NCBI RefSeq assembly: GCF_047511655.1
Contig: NC_133398.1
Location: forward strand, 108,082,332 to 108,146,331
DNA: 64,000 bases
Source: Castor canadensis
Lineage: Eukaryota > Chordata > Mammalia > Rodentia > Castoridae
Direction: 5' to 3'
A program made the position numbers and the translations under genes. Shown in pieces: positions 12,591 through 25,004 of the stretch (its first letter is position 1; every line of letters starts with the position of its first letter). The notes below the pieces were generated by a model, which saw only the letters and a program-made list of their open reading frames with translations, did no database searches and had not been told where the DNA came from.

Positions 12591-12671
12591 TTTTAGTGGT
12601 ACTGGCATTTGAACTCAGGTCATCTTGCTTGCTAGGCAGGTGCTGTACCACTGAGCCACATTCCTAGCCCC
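12591..12671 (-). repeat. ID-type SINE
   Basis: Reverse copy: 'tttgaactcaggtcatcttgcttgctaggcaggtgctgtaccactgagcc'. Confidence 0.85.
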
Positions 12672-14089
12672 TTGGAAGAAGATTTCTTTACCAACTTGAA
12701 TGTGCACATCCAGAAGTGAATTTTTAAGTCACACCATTTATCCCTGGATGTTCAGGTGGACAAGACCAGCAATTAAACTGCTGCACAAAGCCCTGATTTG
12801 CAATCTGTCCTTACACCTTCCCATCCAGACTTCATATCACTCAGACCCACCTGAAAACTTGGTGTGTTTCCAGTCATAAGACTAAGCTCTGGGCCAGAAT
12901 TCAGAGAACCTCATGTTGTAAGAGATAGGCCCAATTCTTCAACCTTCTTGAAACTCATTAACTTTGTCTAAGTCTTTGCACTTTTGCCCCCAAGGACCTC
13001 ATTTCCCAGCTCCTTGACCCTGCCCCTCATCTTGTGTCTTGGTTGCACCCATGGGTGAGTAAAAATGAAGGGTGATGAGTTTTGGTATGTCTTATGTATC
13101 CTTTCTTGCCCCTTTCCACCTTTGCCATTGCTGAAGAGACAAACAGCCCAAGGGTCTCCGGAAGAGAGTCCCATGGACTACAGTTAGGTCTCCCTAGTTG
13201 GGCCCAATCCACAGCAGCTAGTACTTAGTCAACTCTTTGACCCAAGAACAAGGCTTCTTGAAATTAAGCAAGCAAAGCTGAGATCAGCAGACTGAGCCAA
13301 CCCACAGATCCCTGAGAATCAATGAGTATTTGAGTTTTGCACTAATTTGTCCCATAGATTTATTGTGACAAGGACTAATTAAGTCACATGCCAAAATCTT
13401 GCAGCTGCAAATCAGGTCAAAATTCAGGATGGCGCTACTCCCTCCTCCCACCTCGGTTCTACTAAACGATCCTTCCTGTCTTGTGTCCTGGCACTCGCCT
13501 TCAGCACTAAGTTGGCAACTGAAGCCATGTTCTTTATACGCTGCTGACCTCCTAAGTTGAACCTTGGCCCATGTCCACAGTTCTTGAAACATGGAGGTTC
13601 TATTTCTGCACTTCTGCAAAGCAATGTTCATGGCCAGGCCAGTACTGCCACGCTTCCCTACTGGCCACAACCTGACTACCTGATGCCACCTATGCAGACT
13701 CCTATGTAAAGCCTCAGGCAGGTTTTCCAGCTGGCTTGAATTTTGGTTTTCTCAACCGTGACATAAGCTAATGCTCACAGCATCCTGATGGGAAGCAGTG
13801 AGAATTTAATGAAAATGCAGGTAAAGCATGTGGCAGAACTACACACCCTTTGTTCTCAGTAAGAGTCAGTTGTGGTTCAGAAAGCATTAGCACAGCAAAC
13901 CTTGGGTCATTATCTTCTGAAAAACATGCTGCAAGGCTGATCTTTGGTTGGTGTCTGAGAACTTGAGCTTGACCCATTATGTAAAAAATAAGGGTGTCCA
14001 CTCTGCATATGCCATTAGATTAACATTTGATAAACATTAGATTATTCAGAACACCTGTTTTCCTCCATGTGCTAGGCAGAGGGTGACTA

Positions 14090-14560
14090 TATGATCATCC
14101 CTGTGACAGGGATAACAATGGCTCCATCCAGAATGTCCATCCTAGTCCCTACACCTTGTGAATCTTTTGTGTTACATGGAAAAGGGGAGCTACAGTTGCC
14201 AGTGGAATTAAGGTTATTTAAAAGCTGACCTTAAAATAACTATCCTGGATGGCTCAGGTGGACCCAATAAAGTTACAAGGGTCAGACTATGAAGAAAAGG
14301 CAGTGAGATGCTATGACACTGCTCTGAAGATAGAAGCAGGGCTGTAAGCCAGGGAAAGCAGATGATCCCTAGAAGATGGAAAAGATAAGGAAACAGATTC
14401 TCCCTTTGAGCACTCAGAAGGAACACAGTCCTGCTGGCACTCGACCTTAGCTTAGTGAGACCTGCATCACATTCTAAACCACATGACAGTGAGGTAATGA
14501 ACTCATGCTGTTACTGTCTGTGGTCAGTTGTTATAGCTGCAATAGAAAGCTTACATGAGC
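14090..14560 (+). repeat. Old mammalian interspersed repeat, same family as at 5.2 kb
   Basis: 'ctatcctggatggctcaggtggaccc', 'agattctccctttgagcactcagaaggaacacagtcctgctggcactcgaccttagc' follows the same consensus as the 5.2-5.6 kb copy, in the opposite orientation. Confidence 0.55.
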
Positions 14561-17224
14561 TTCCAATAAAAATGTTGGGCACTGAGTATTTAACAAACTT
14601 TCCTGGATAGAAACATATTACAAAGATTATATCAAAATTTATGGTTCTGGAGAAAGAGGCATGCCCAAGAGTTACCCAGTCAGGAAGGAAAGAACACAGA
14701 CAACCTGCACTATGATCCCCGTGAGTATCCTTTCTCTATCACTGTGATAAAGCTGGTCTTTATTATAACCATCCCTATTAACTAACAGCAAACTCCCTTG
14801 TCAGCCTTTCAGCTGAGTTACTCATTCATAAAAAATACATTATATAATTCTTCTGTGACTTTCTTAGCCCTCTTAAACAATGATACTAACTTTAGTTCTC
14901 ATTTCACATGAGATGTTGTAAATTCGTATGTCCCACTTATATATCCACTTTCACCTATCAATGATTCATTTTAGTTTTTCCAAATACATATCTAATTTAG
15001 CAATAATAGCATACACATAAATGAAAACTGACTATCTCTGGTGTATAAGATGCATATGCTTCCAAAACTTGGGATGAAGTTGAAATATTTATTAATAATA
15101 AAGAACAGACAACAAATAAGCCTTCATTCGATCATTAATAAATGAAACTCTTTTTTGAGGTTTCTTTCATGCTTCAAGTCATAAGAGCACTAAAATTGGC
15201 AGCTACATTGAGGCAAGGCCCTAAATCCTAATCTGATATCCTGGCGGCCAGATGTGCTCCAGTGTTCACAGTTTTTCAGATTTTAGAAACATACATTAAT
15301 CCTATACCATGAAACAATCCCAGTGGGGTCTGCCATCCCATTATCAAATATGCTGATATGTCTGCATCAAAACTGAGCAGTCACACAAGGTGGAGGAAAC
15401 ATAGGCCATACTCTGCTCACTCTGCAATACATCTGTTTAGATGTTGTCACTATTACTGGCAAATAAACTTCCTTTTATTGCTGTGGTTAGAATCTATTTG
15501 ATTTCAAAATTGTGGATAAGGAATTATGGGCCAGAAATTTCAAATTTTACCGTGAATAGCTACCATTTACACAGAGATTGGCACAGAATAATAATGAGGA
15601 TACCTGTGGAGCTTATGGTCCTCACTCCTCACACAGCTGCCAGAGCTAGCAGGAAGCTCCCCAGCTGGAGTACCCCACTGCATTTCACTGTGCTTCAAAG
15701 ATTGGCTTAGGTTAAATGTTATCCAGTGACCTCAGTTCTCCTTTTCCCATCCACCTGCCAAGTGCTTTTGAAGAGCATAAATCAAGAATCAAAGCAAAAG
15801 ATAATGAATTTACAAAGAGTATCTTTCTTATGATAACAGCACAAGAGGATCCTTTGTCCTAATTATAAACTAAATTCACAAAGTAAATTTGATGAATTTA
15901 TGCATCTCAAACCTGTTTTTGAGATTAAAAATTAACTGGCAACACAAAATAATTATTCACTACTTCTAACATTTACATGATGCTGTCTCATCTTTGATTT
16001 GTCAGAAAAATAATTTTAAGAAAATATTTATTTCTGAGCTTTGATTCCTTAAGTTATATGATATAATTGCTTTACTATATAAAATAATAATAAAATATTC
16101 AAAATAGTAATAGAATGTATTTTATATATAGGCTCTGTCAATACTGTAGCATACTTAATGAGGCTCTCAGGGGTTGTGATGCTCACAAGAATAATAAACC
16201 TCAAAGGAGAAAAGTAATCTTAGTCCTCTGGTCAATTCCTTTTTGATCAATCATACTTATTTTATTGCTTTTGCTGGATCAGACAAAAAACAAGATAAAC
16301 TTGATGAGGATAGAAGAGGATTTAAAAAATTTCTCAAACAATGTTCACATTGTCTAATTATACACTGATATAATTGTTAATATTTAATATTTACAGAACA
16401 GGTACATTTAATTCTAACATTTTATAATTGGCTTTCAATAGAAAAAAATTTCAACAAGTCAGGTCTGACCTTTCAGAAGGGAAAATAACATTCCTCATTC
16501 CTTCTGAGAAACGTAGAAAGATGTAAGGATCTGGATAATTTGATTGATTGTTTTTCCTGTTAGCATTATTATTGTGTTTTTTAATCCACCTCACTCTGCT
16601 CATGAGGATAGTCTCTTTGTGGGGGATATTGTAAAAACATTTTCCTTGATCATTAATTGAAACCCAGATACTTGTGGTATAGGCTTATGTTGTCCTCAGT
16701 ATTAATGATTTTGTGAGCATAAAAACAACAAAGTGATATCTTTCCAATATTTAAAAACCAAAACAGAACATGAACTACAATCCACCAACTTCTAGCCCTC
16801 AAGCAGAATGCTTTAGAGCAGAGGAGAGAAAATGAGAATCTAATCACCCTACAATTGAGCAAAGAGAAGTTTATATGAAACTGCTACATTATGAAAAAAG
16901 TTTTTTGGATAGCAGTAGGGTTTGAACTCAGCACGTCATAATTGCTAAGCAGGTGCTCTTACCATCTGAGCTACTTCACCAGTCCTATGAAGAATTTTAA
17001 AGTACTTAAACAAATATATAAAAAAAGCAAAAAAGAAAAAGAAAAAGAAAAATGTCATATGTGAAAATAAATCTATTTTAGAAACTATGTGCACCTCCTA
17101 CAAATAACTATTTCAGTTGCTTACAAGCATATAAACGTTTACAATATCAACAAGAGATGAAAAGGCTCATATTTTTACAAATGTGTAAAAGAGGTTGTTT
17201 ATCTCATTGGGGTAAACAACCACC
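14561..17224. other. Unique or very old AT-rich DNA
   Basis: No gene-like signal. One reverse ID SINE near 16.9 kb and an A/AAAAG-rich stretch near 17.0 kb. Confidence 0.6.
16905..16986 (-). repeat. ID-type SINE
   Basis: Reverse copy: 'ggtttgaactcagcacgtcataattgctaagcaggtgctcttaccatctgagc'. Confidence 0.8.
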
Positions 17225-18082
17225 ACAACTCAAAATTTTAAAATAAACTTCAAAGAGCAAGAAATAGAATCAGCACAAGAAATAAGCCAAGACAATGAAG
17301 CAGAAGACCAGCTAGAGAACAGCAAAGGAGATATAAAGAAAGACATGAGATTTAAAATTTTACAAAAAAATTGAAATGAGAAAAAGTATAGAAATATGAC
17401 TACAGGCAAACAACATTCCTATGGAATGAAAGAGAAAAATATATGGCAGGGATTAAAACCAAGTGAGTAATATAGGAATAGAAGGTATTTCTCAACTTGA
17501 TCAAGAATAACTACCAAATACTATAGCTAATATTATACTTAACAGTGAGAAACTTGAAGATGTCCCAGTGAGATCAGGAACAAGGCAAGGATGTCTGATC
17601 TCATCATTACTTTCAACATTATATTGGAAATCCTAACTAACACAATAACACAAGAAAAGGAAAAAAATGTACAGATTGTGAAGGAAGAAATAATATCCTT
17701 GTTTACAGCTGACATGGTCATATAAAATCCAAAGAATCAAGGAAAAACCTATTGGAACTAATAAGCATTATAATTATAGCTAAGATGAACAATGCGATGT
17801 TAATTTACCACCTACATAACACAAATTTTTAAATTTGAAATTAAACACACAATGCCATTTACATTATTATCACTTAAAATGAAATATTTGGTATAAATCC
17901 AATAAAACATGTGTAAGGTATACTTGAGGAACACTACAAAACTCTGATGAAAAAGTCAAATGACTAAATAAATGAAGAGAGAGAGTCATGGACAGGAAAG
18001 CAAATGTCAAGAAATCCAAGTTATTTTATGAGTATGGACAAATTGATTCTGAAGTTTTATACACAGAAGCAAAAGACCCAGT
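17225..18082 (+). mobile_element. Old L1 ORF2 fragment (reverse-transcriptase region)
   Basis: Plus-strand decayed ORF2. The RT motif region is still legible near 17560-17650 ('VRSGTRQGC' then a degraded 'SPLLF...ILE' equivalent), as is the 'TADM' remnant of the catalytic block near 17710. Downstream to 18082 are the finger and linker parts ('MPFTLLS...' with stops). Divergence is much greater than in the 18.4-kb element, so it is an old L1 subfamily. Confidence 0.75.
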
Positions 18083-19390
18083 GTGTTAGTCAGCTTTCTT
18101 TCACTGTAACAAATACCTAAAGTAGTCAACTTAATAAAGAAAATGTTGATTTTGGCTCACAGTTTGGGAGGTTTCAGCCCATTGTTGAGCAGACCCATGG
18201 CTTTTAGGCCTCCAATGGTGACGTGGGGACAGCACATCATGGCAAAAGCATGTGGTGGAACAAAACTGTTCACTTCATGGCAAGAAAGCAAAAAGAGAGA
18301 AAAAGGAAAGGACTAGGGCCCCACAAACTCCCTTGAGATCACACCCCAATGACATAAAGATTTCCCACTTGGGAAAAAGGAACCCTCTTACACTGTTGGT
18401 GGGAATGTAGACTAGCACAACCACTCTGGAAAAAAAATTTGGAGGCTACTTAAAAAGCTGGACATCGATCTACCACTTGATCCAGCAATACCACTCTTGG
18501 GGATATACCCAAAAGACTGTTACTCCAGAGGCACCTGCACACCATGTTTATTGCGGCACTATTCACAATAGCCAAGTTATGGAAACAGCCAAGATGCCCC
18601 ACCACTGATGAATGGATTAAGAAAATGTGGTATCTATACACAATGGAATTCTATGCAGCCATGAAGAAGAACGAAATGTTATCATTCACTGGTAAATGGA
18701 TGGAATTGGAGAACATCATTCTGAGTGAGGTTAGCCTGGCTCAAAAAACCAAAAATCATATGTTCTCCCTCATATGTGGACATTAGATCAAGGGCAAACA
18801 CAACAAGGGGATTGGACTATGAGCACATGATAAAAGCGAGAGCACACAACGGAGGGGTGAGGATAGGTAAGACACCTAAAAAACTAGCTAGCATTTGTTG
18901 CCCTTAATGCAGAGAAACTAAAGCAGATACCTTAAAGCAACTGAGGCCAATAGGAAAAGGGGAACAGGTACTAGAGAAAAGGTTAGATCAAAAACAATTA
19001 ACCTAGAAGGTAACACCCACGCACAGGAAATCAATGTGAGTCAATGCCCTGTATAGCTATCCTTATCTCAACCAGCAAAACCCCTTGTTCCTTCCTATTA
19101 TTGCTTATACTCTCTCTACAACAAAATTAGAAATAAGGGCAAAATAGTTTCTGCTGGGTATTGGGGGGGGAGAGGGAAGGGGCGGAGTGGGTGGTAAGGG
19201 AGGGGGTGGAGGCAGGGGGGAGAAATGAACCAAGCCTTGTATGCACATATGAATAATAAAAGAAAAATGAAAAAAAAAAGATTTCCCACTTGGCCGTACT
19301 TCTTATAGTTACCACCACTTAATTAAAAAGTGGACCAAAGACTAGACTCCTGAACAAATAGAGTATACACAGGAAAACACAAATATTAAA
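18083..19390 (-). repeat. Rodent-type MaLR LTR, split by an L1
   Basis: On plus it begins 'tgtgttagtcagctttc', the reverse complement of a MaLR-type LTR end, with the 'ggctcacagtttgggaggtttcagccc' type core. It runs to 18372 and resumes after the inserted L1 at 19277 to about 19390 ('cccacttggccgta...'). The inserted L1 occupies 18373-19276. The rodent MaLR family (ORR1/MT-like) is recognised by consensus similarity only. Confidence 0.75.
18373..19276 (+). mobile_element. Young 5'-truncated L1 with 17-bp target-site duplication
   Basis: Plus-strand L1 3' end: the ORF2 C-terminus ends 'MFSLICGH' at about 18786, then a 3'UTR with a long G-rich run (about 19162-19222) and a poly-A ending at 19276. 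A duplication aaagatttcccacttgg lies at 18356-18372 and exactly again at 19277-19293. The element is almost the same sequence as the one at 6.7-8.4 kb in opposite orientation, differing at few positions. Confidence 0.95.
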
Positions 19391-19397
19391 AGATGCT

Positions 19398-19478
19398 CCT
19401 GCCAGGATGGTGGTGCACATCTGTAATCCCAGCTACTGGGGAGATGAAGATTGGAAAGATCACAGTTCAAGGCCATTT
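19398..19478 (+). repeat. B1-type SINE left arm
   Basis: 'gccaggatggtggtgcacatctgtaatcccagctactgggg' followed by 'ggaaagatcacagttcaaggcc'. It is truncated and runs straight into an old L1. Confidence 0.8.
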
Positions 19479-19479
19479 C

Positions 19480-20270
19480 ATTTTCCCACTAAAATGGCAA
19501 AAATCTAGAACAAAGACAACAGCAACAACAACCCACGGTGTGACATGGATCCACATATGCTCCCATCATTCACTGCTGCTGGGCACAGAATGGCACCACT
19601 TGGGAAGGTAGGTTGGCAGCTTCTTACAAACTGAATGTCCTGTTAACAAGTGACTCAGCAGTCATGCTCATTGGCATTTCCCCAAAAGAGTGAAAACCTA
19701 TGTCTGCAAAAAGGACCTGCTCACTGATGTTCGTAGCAGCTTTATTCATAATTGCTGAATCTTGGAAAACAGGGATGTTTTCAGTCAGTGAATTTGAAAA
19801 GTGAATTGTGGCATGTCCTGACAGTGGACGTTTTCTTAACACTAAAAACAAATGAGCCATGGAGGAGCCTGAACTGCATATTTTAAGTGAAAGACCATGA
19901 GATATTGCAATTTTGTAATACTCTGAAGAAGGCAAAACAATAGACACAATAAAAAGAACAGTAGTTGGCAGCGATGAGAGGGTAGGGAAAGGGTACATGG
20001 AGTTTTTAGGACAGAAAACACTTTGTGACATAATAATGGTGACTACGTGTCATTGTACATTTGTCCAAATCCATAGAAAGGAACCCTCATGTAAATGATG
20101 GACTTGGGTGAGAATGATGTACCAGTGTGGGTTTGTTTAACAACTGTTCCACTCTGGGAGGATGTGGATAAGACAGGACAGTAGGTTTATGGACAATGTC
20201 TGTACTTTCTGCTCCATTTTGCTATGAAGTTAAAACTGCTCTAAAGCTAAAGAGTTGTTTTAAAAACACC
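19480..20270 (+). mobile_element. Old L1 3' end
   Basis: Decayed plus-strand ORF2 C-terminus and 3' end. The sequence around 19660-19780 matches the common L1M pattern 'gtgaaaacctatgtctgc...gttcgtagcagctttattcataattg'. It continues to 'gttaaaactgctctaaa' near 20240. It shows no long frame in its own sense. Confidence 0.7.
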
Positions 20271-21734
20271 TTAAGCAAAGAAAAAAACCCCAAAGAGTGA
20301 ATATAAGAACATTTCATGTATTTAAACCACAAGGTTTTGGATTATGACAGAAGGAAAATATGTATGCATAAGGAAAGTTCTGGAAACAGAATCAAGTCAA
20401 AAGATTATCAATAGTAAAGAAAGTGCAGGTGTTAAAAACAAGCATACTAACCCTTTCCTTCAACAAAGTAAGTGTTATGAAATAATTTAGTCACAGGAGA
20501 GGGTAGAACAAGAGGTTCCTTCAGGTAGAGTGCCAGGAAACTGTCTGAGATGGCTCGGAATGCAAGACTGAAAAGACTTCACACCAGAAGGAAATGTGCT
20601 GCAGGCAAACAGCATGGCAAGTACAATGGTCCTGAGGCAGTGATGAGCTTGACAACTCAAGAATGGAAAACTGGCCAATGAAGAGAGAGGGGGGAAATAG
20701 AGAAAAGTGGGTTCCTAACATCCTAACAATTAGGATGCCTACAGGAATTCCGCACCAAGAGCCCTGGTTTATCTCCCTGGAGAAACACTCGCAGTTCTGA
20801 TAGATGTGTGTGGGGGCCACAACTAAATCTAAATCTGCACATACAAGTTTCCTGGCCGTCGTGACATCTTTTCTATAACTTGTCGCACTGCTAAGAGCAA
20901 GGTGGAGACAAATGTACATCATCCTGGTTTTGGGAAAAACTGTAACGAAATGATGTAAAAGCTCTCAATACATTATGTCTTTTTCTCTTACTGCAGATGA
21001 ACATTTGGAGGCAGAGCCAAGCTTATGGCCAGAAGCCCCAGCAGCAGTCTGAGATAAGATCAATGAGAAGAGAGAAGCCACATCATGGGGACCTTTGTCA
21101 AGTACTGTGGTAAACAGCTGCAATCCCAGCTACTCAGGAGGAAGTGGCTGGAGGTTCATGAGTTGGAGGCCAGGCCAGGCAAAGATAGTGGAAAGAACCT
21201 GTCTCCAAAACAACATTTAAAAAAGAATTGAAGGACTAGGAGTGTAGCTCAAATGGCAGAACATTTGCCTATCATTTACAAGACCCTGGGTTCAAACCAG
21301 AGCACCACAAAAAAAAAATGGAGTTTTTTAGCTTTCCAACAAAAAGCTCCCAAATGGGTTTGATCGCAGTCATAAATTGATCTTGTTTATTTTGAAATAA
21401 AATCAACCATATTCATTAATAAATTAAACAACTATTTAATACCAAGGAGAGGCATCCAAATATAATACAAAATTTTCTGTTTAGGATGCAAAGCACAATG
21501 AAGTCAGAAGCCCTGAGCACCAGCCTCAACCCTGGCCCCTGTCACTTCCTTTCTGTGAGGAACACCAACTTGCTGCACCTTGTTTCCTCATCTGGTAAGA
21601 TTGTTTCTAAGGTCCAAGTGTTCACATCTACCTTAAAAGTTATTTAATTTTAGGTACTGTATTCACATGATGCAGAAGGAAATAATAACCTGTTTTAATT
21701 CCTCCCAGTACTCTCTCAAGGTGACTGCTTTTAT
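20271..21734. other. Unique DNA around one SINE
   Basis: Short minus frames at 20.49-20.92 kb overlap in two phases and match nothing I know. The B1-ID dimer at 21.1 kb is the only element identified. Confidence 0.55.
21105..21322 (+). repeat. B1-ID dimeric SINE
   Basis: Left arm 'gctgcaatcccagctactcaggagg...' (21115-21200), an A-rich link, then right arm 'actaggagtgtagctcaaatgg...ccctgggttcaaaccagagcaccac' and A-tail (21233-21320). Confidence 0.85.
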
Positions 21735-22080
21735 CTTACTCTGTGTCTTAGTCAATTCAATCTAATGTGGCAACCTTCTTTGCCTGGGAAATTATAAACA
21801 GCAGAAATTATTCACAATTCTAGAGGCTGGTAAGGCCAAGGTCAAGATGCAAATTCAAGGTGCAAGAGATCCAGTGTCTGACAAGGGGTGGCTCTCTGCT
21901 TCAAAGAAGATGCCTTCTTGCTGTGTTCTCACAAGGCACAGGGGCAAACAGGCTCCAGCGGGCCTCTTCTGCAAGGGCAGTCATCCCACTCTTGAAGCTC
22001 TACCCTCACAACCTAGCCACTTCCCAAAGGCCCTGGCTCTTCATAGTTTCACATCAGCTGTCACTGAATAAGACATGATT
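21735..22080 (-). repeat. Old MaLR/MLT-type LTR, reverse
   Basis: 'gtcttagtcaattcaatctaatgtggcaac', 'acagcagaaattattcacaattctagaggctgg', 'gtgttctcacaaggcaca' and 'ccacttcccaaaggccctgg' match a MaLR-type LTR read backwards. Confidence 0.6.
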
Positions 22081-22849
22081 GTTCAGTATTTGAAATTCAG
22101 AATACATATGGAAATACTAAAGTAATAAAATCTCTGTATTTTAGCTATTATAATAGTGGTGTACACATTGTTTTCTGCAGCACCAAGGCTGGTACCTAAT
22201 AATAGTAGCAACACCTATGTATTAAATGTTTTATATATATTAAATGTATTCCATCACTTTTCTGAATTGTTATACTTATTTCTCACTATGGCATTATAGT
22301 CACTGTACCAAGGGCAGACATGTCTGTAATGGACAAGAACCTTAGGAATATTTCTTATAATATTCACTAATTCTTTACAAATCTTGATGGACAGAAAAAT
22401 GTGTCTATATCCATTTTAACACTGCAAGAGAAATAGCCAAAGACAAAAGCCATTGCTAAGGGAAATTCACATGAATCCATCGACTTGAAGTGCCTGGATT
22501 ATGCTGACTGTGAATTCTACTCTACTTCTAGACTTTTAGTTATATGACTAAATGCATAAATGATTGAGTGAAGTTTCCTGAGACTTGTTACTTGAGCTGA
22601 AAAGGAAAATTGGTTTAGATACGATGATCTGTTTATACTTTGTCAAAGCCCTCCCAGCCTTTACACATTTCTCTCTCTAATAGATTCTAAGCTACTCACA
22701 AACTGTATTAAGCCTTTCATGATGTCTCCAGTCAGAAGTAACTAATTACCCCTTTGGCTTCCACTGTATTTAGTGGGCACTGATCTAAGCATGTCTTGTG
22801 TTATAGTTAGCTGTTTTTTGTGAAGATTTTCTCTCTGGTCTTATGGATT

Positions 22850-22990
22850 AGAACAATCAGGTTCAAATGTCACTCCTCCAATTACAAGGTGGAAGTTCAT
22901 TCAACTTCTTTGACTTAGAGCTTCCTTATATCTGTAAAAGAATAATGATACTAAAAAGTAAATCACAGGATTAAATAGGATGAAATGAGA
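22850..22990 (+). repeat. MIR-type ancient SINE
   Basis: 'ggttcaaatgtcactcctccaattac...cttctttgacttagagcttccttatatctgtaaaag...gattaaatagg' follows the MIR core. Confidence 0.65.
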
Positions 22991-23400
22991 GACCATGTGC
23001 GTTAAGTATTGAATTTGTTACCTACAAAAAATATATGTTGAAATTGGAACTCCCAGAACCTCAAAAATGTGACTTGATTTGGAAATAGGATTATTACAGA
23101 TGTCACAGGTTAAAATGAAGTCATAAAGCAATGAAGTGGGCCCCTAATTTAATATAACTGGTGTTATTATAGGAGGAGGTCATATGTGCAAAGACACAGA
23201 GAGAGAGCACTATGTGACAATGACACCAAATTTGAAGCTATGCAGCTGTAAGCCAAGGAACAGCAAAGATTTCTGGCAAATCACCTAAAGCTAGAAAGAG
23301 GCAAGGAAGGATTCCAGAGAGAAAACTACCTTGCCAACACCTTGGTTTTACACTTTTAGCCTTCAGAATTGTGGTGATAAGTTTTTATTGTTTTTTCCTA
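22991..23400 (+). repeat. Old LTR-like interspersed repeat
   Basis: 'tgaaattggaactcccagaacctcaaaaatgtgacttgatttggaaatagg', 'gggcccctaatttaatataactgg', 'gctgtaagccaaggaacagcaaagatt' fit a widespread old mammalian repeat. Exact family not certain. Confidence 0.55.
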
Positions 23401-25004
23401 TGTGTTTCAATTGGTATAAAATAATTATGCTTATTAATGGAGTACTGAATAATAATTCAACACTTGTACATAATGTGTAATGAACAAATCATGGCAATTA
23501 GTATTTCCATCTCCTTAAAGATTTATCAGTACCTTGTGTAGGAAAACATTGAACTCCTTTCTTCTAGATCTTATTGTATGTTTTTTAACATATATATGAC
23601 TATATATATATATATCTGATTTATGAAATTTCTTTATTGCCTCAAGGAGAAAGTTTTTGGTCTGAATTATCTAAGTATTCACAGTAGTGAATACAGCTTT
23701 ATTTTCTGGACACAATAAAACATGAACTCTGAATGTCTTATAAATTTTGCTCCCTGAAACTGTGTGGATTATATACAAACTTGGCTCCCAAAGTGTGTTT
23801 ACTCTGTACTTAAATATTGAGGCACCATACAATTTATATACTTGTATCTCAGGATTGAACACTACTATATGAAGCTATTTATTGCATAGTTTCAAGTGAA
23901 GACTTGGTCACTGTTTGTCTAGTTCAAAAGGTATACTTTGTGTGCTCTGGTGTTTTAAATAATATACGCTGGAAAAGTAAACCTTGAATAATAACAGCAA
24001 TGTTACTTTGAACATGGAATATGCTGTCATATCAGCTTCTACCTGCTTCCACTTTGGTACTTAAAGTATTAAAATTGTTCCTTGTAGTTTCCTTATACAT
24101 TTGTATATAAAGCTATACCAATAGGGCTTCAGATATTTATTAAACTTTTCTCTCATTCCGAGGCATAGTTTTAAGGCATATATCTATGCATGCATATGTG
24201 TGCAGGCAAACAGTTTGCCCATTATTTCATTATTGACTTTTAAATCTCTGCAATTTTCCATGACTGATTAGTTTAGATGGGAAGATTTAGATGTTAATGT
24301 AATCAAGTTCCTATGTTGAGGACATGCTGAGGTATTAAAAAGAAAGGCATCGATTTATGACTAGATATGTCTAAATTAACAGAACTACTGCAATAACGTA
24401 CAATCAAATCTATTTCAATCCAATTCAGAATACTCACATTGAAGACTGGTCTTATGCTACCGAAAGATATAAAAATTAATGGTTTTGAATTTATCCTCTA
24501 TAAAGGAAATGATAATAAGACTTGTAAGTCTTAGTGTGGGGTTATAAAAAATAATTGATTAAGATTATTTGAATTTGAATTAAAACTGTAAATATTGTTC
24601 GGAATAATGAGTGAAGTATCTCATAGGCACATTTTCTTCCACAAGTCTTTAAGAATGATGTGGACTTGGATGATATGTAAGGCATTATTTCAGGATTCTA
24701 TTAATAGACAAGTGGTCATTGGGGCCCTGGAGATTTCTATGGTGTGGATCCTTTCTGTAGAAGGCGGCACACTTGTGACCTCATCTAATTTCCTGATTTA
24801 CCAGGCCAGCATGTTTCTGCTGTATTGAAAAGACTAGGTAAAGAAGCACTATTCACTCGGTAATTTTATTTACAATGAATTTTACTAAAATGAATGTTTA
24901 TTACTTGCATTAATAAATTAGGGGTATTCATCAAAGTACAGTGAGAAACCAGAGTTCTTAAGAGTTTAGCAAGCTGTTTGTCCTAGTAAAGTTCAGGACA
25001 CAGT
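23401..25004. other. Unique AT-rich DNA
   Basis: A 77-codon plus frame at 24595-24828 shows no recognisable domain. Nothing else seen. Confidence 0.55.
23589..23616. repeat. (TA)n microsatellite
   Basis: Two short TA runs separated by 'gac'. Confidence 0.85.

Larger units (their letters stand above)
10960..14089. other. Unique or very old DNA
   Basis: Apart from the L2 tail and one ID SINE nothing is recognised. Minus-strand frames at 13.0-13.7 kb are short, overlap each other in different frames and show no domain. Confidence 0.6.

Noticed and set aside
13284..13670. 128-codon minus frame as a gene
   Set aside because: It overlaps another minus frame in a different phase, has no domain, and no splice or codon-bias support.
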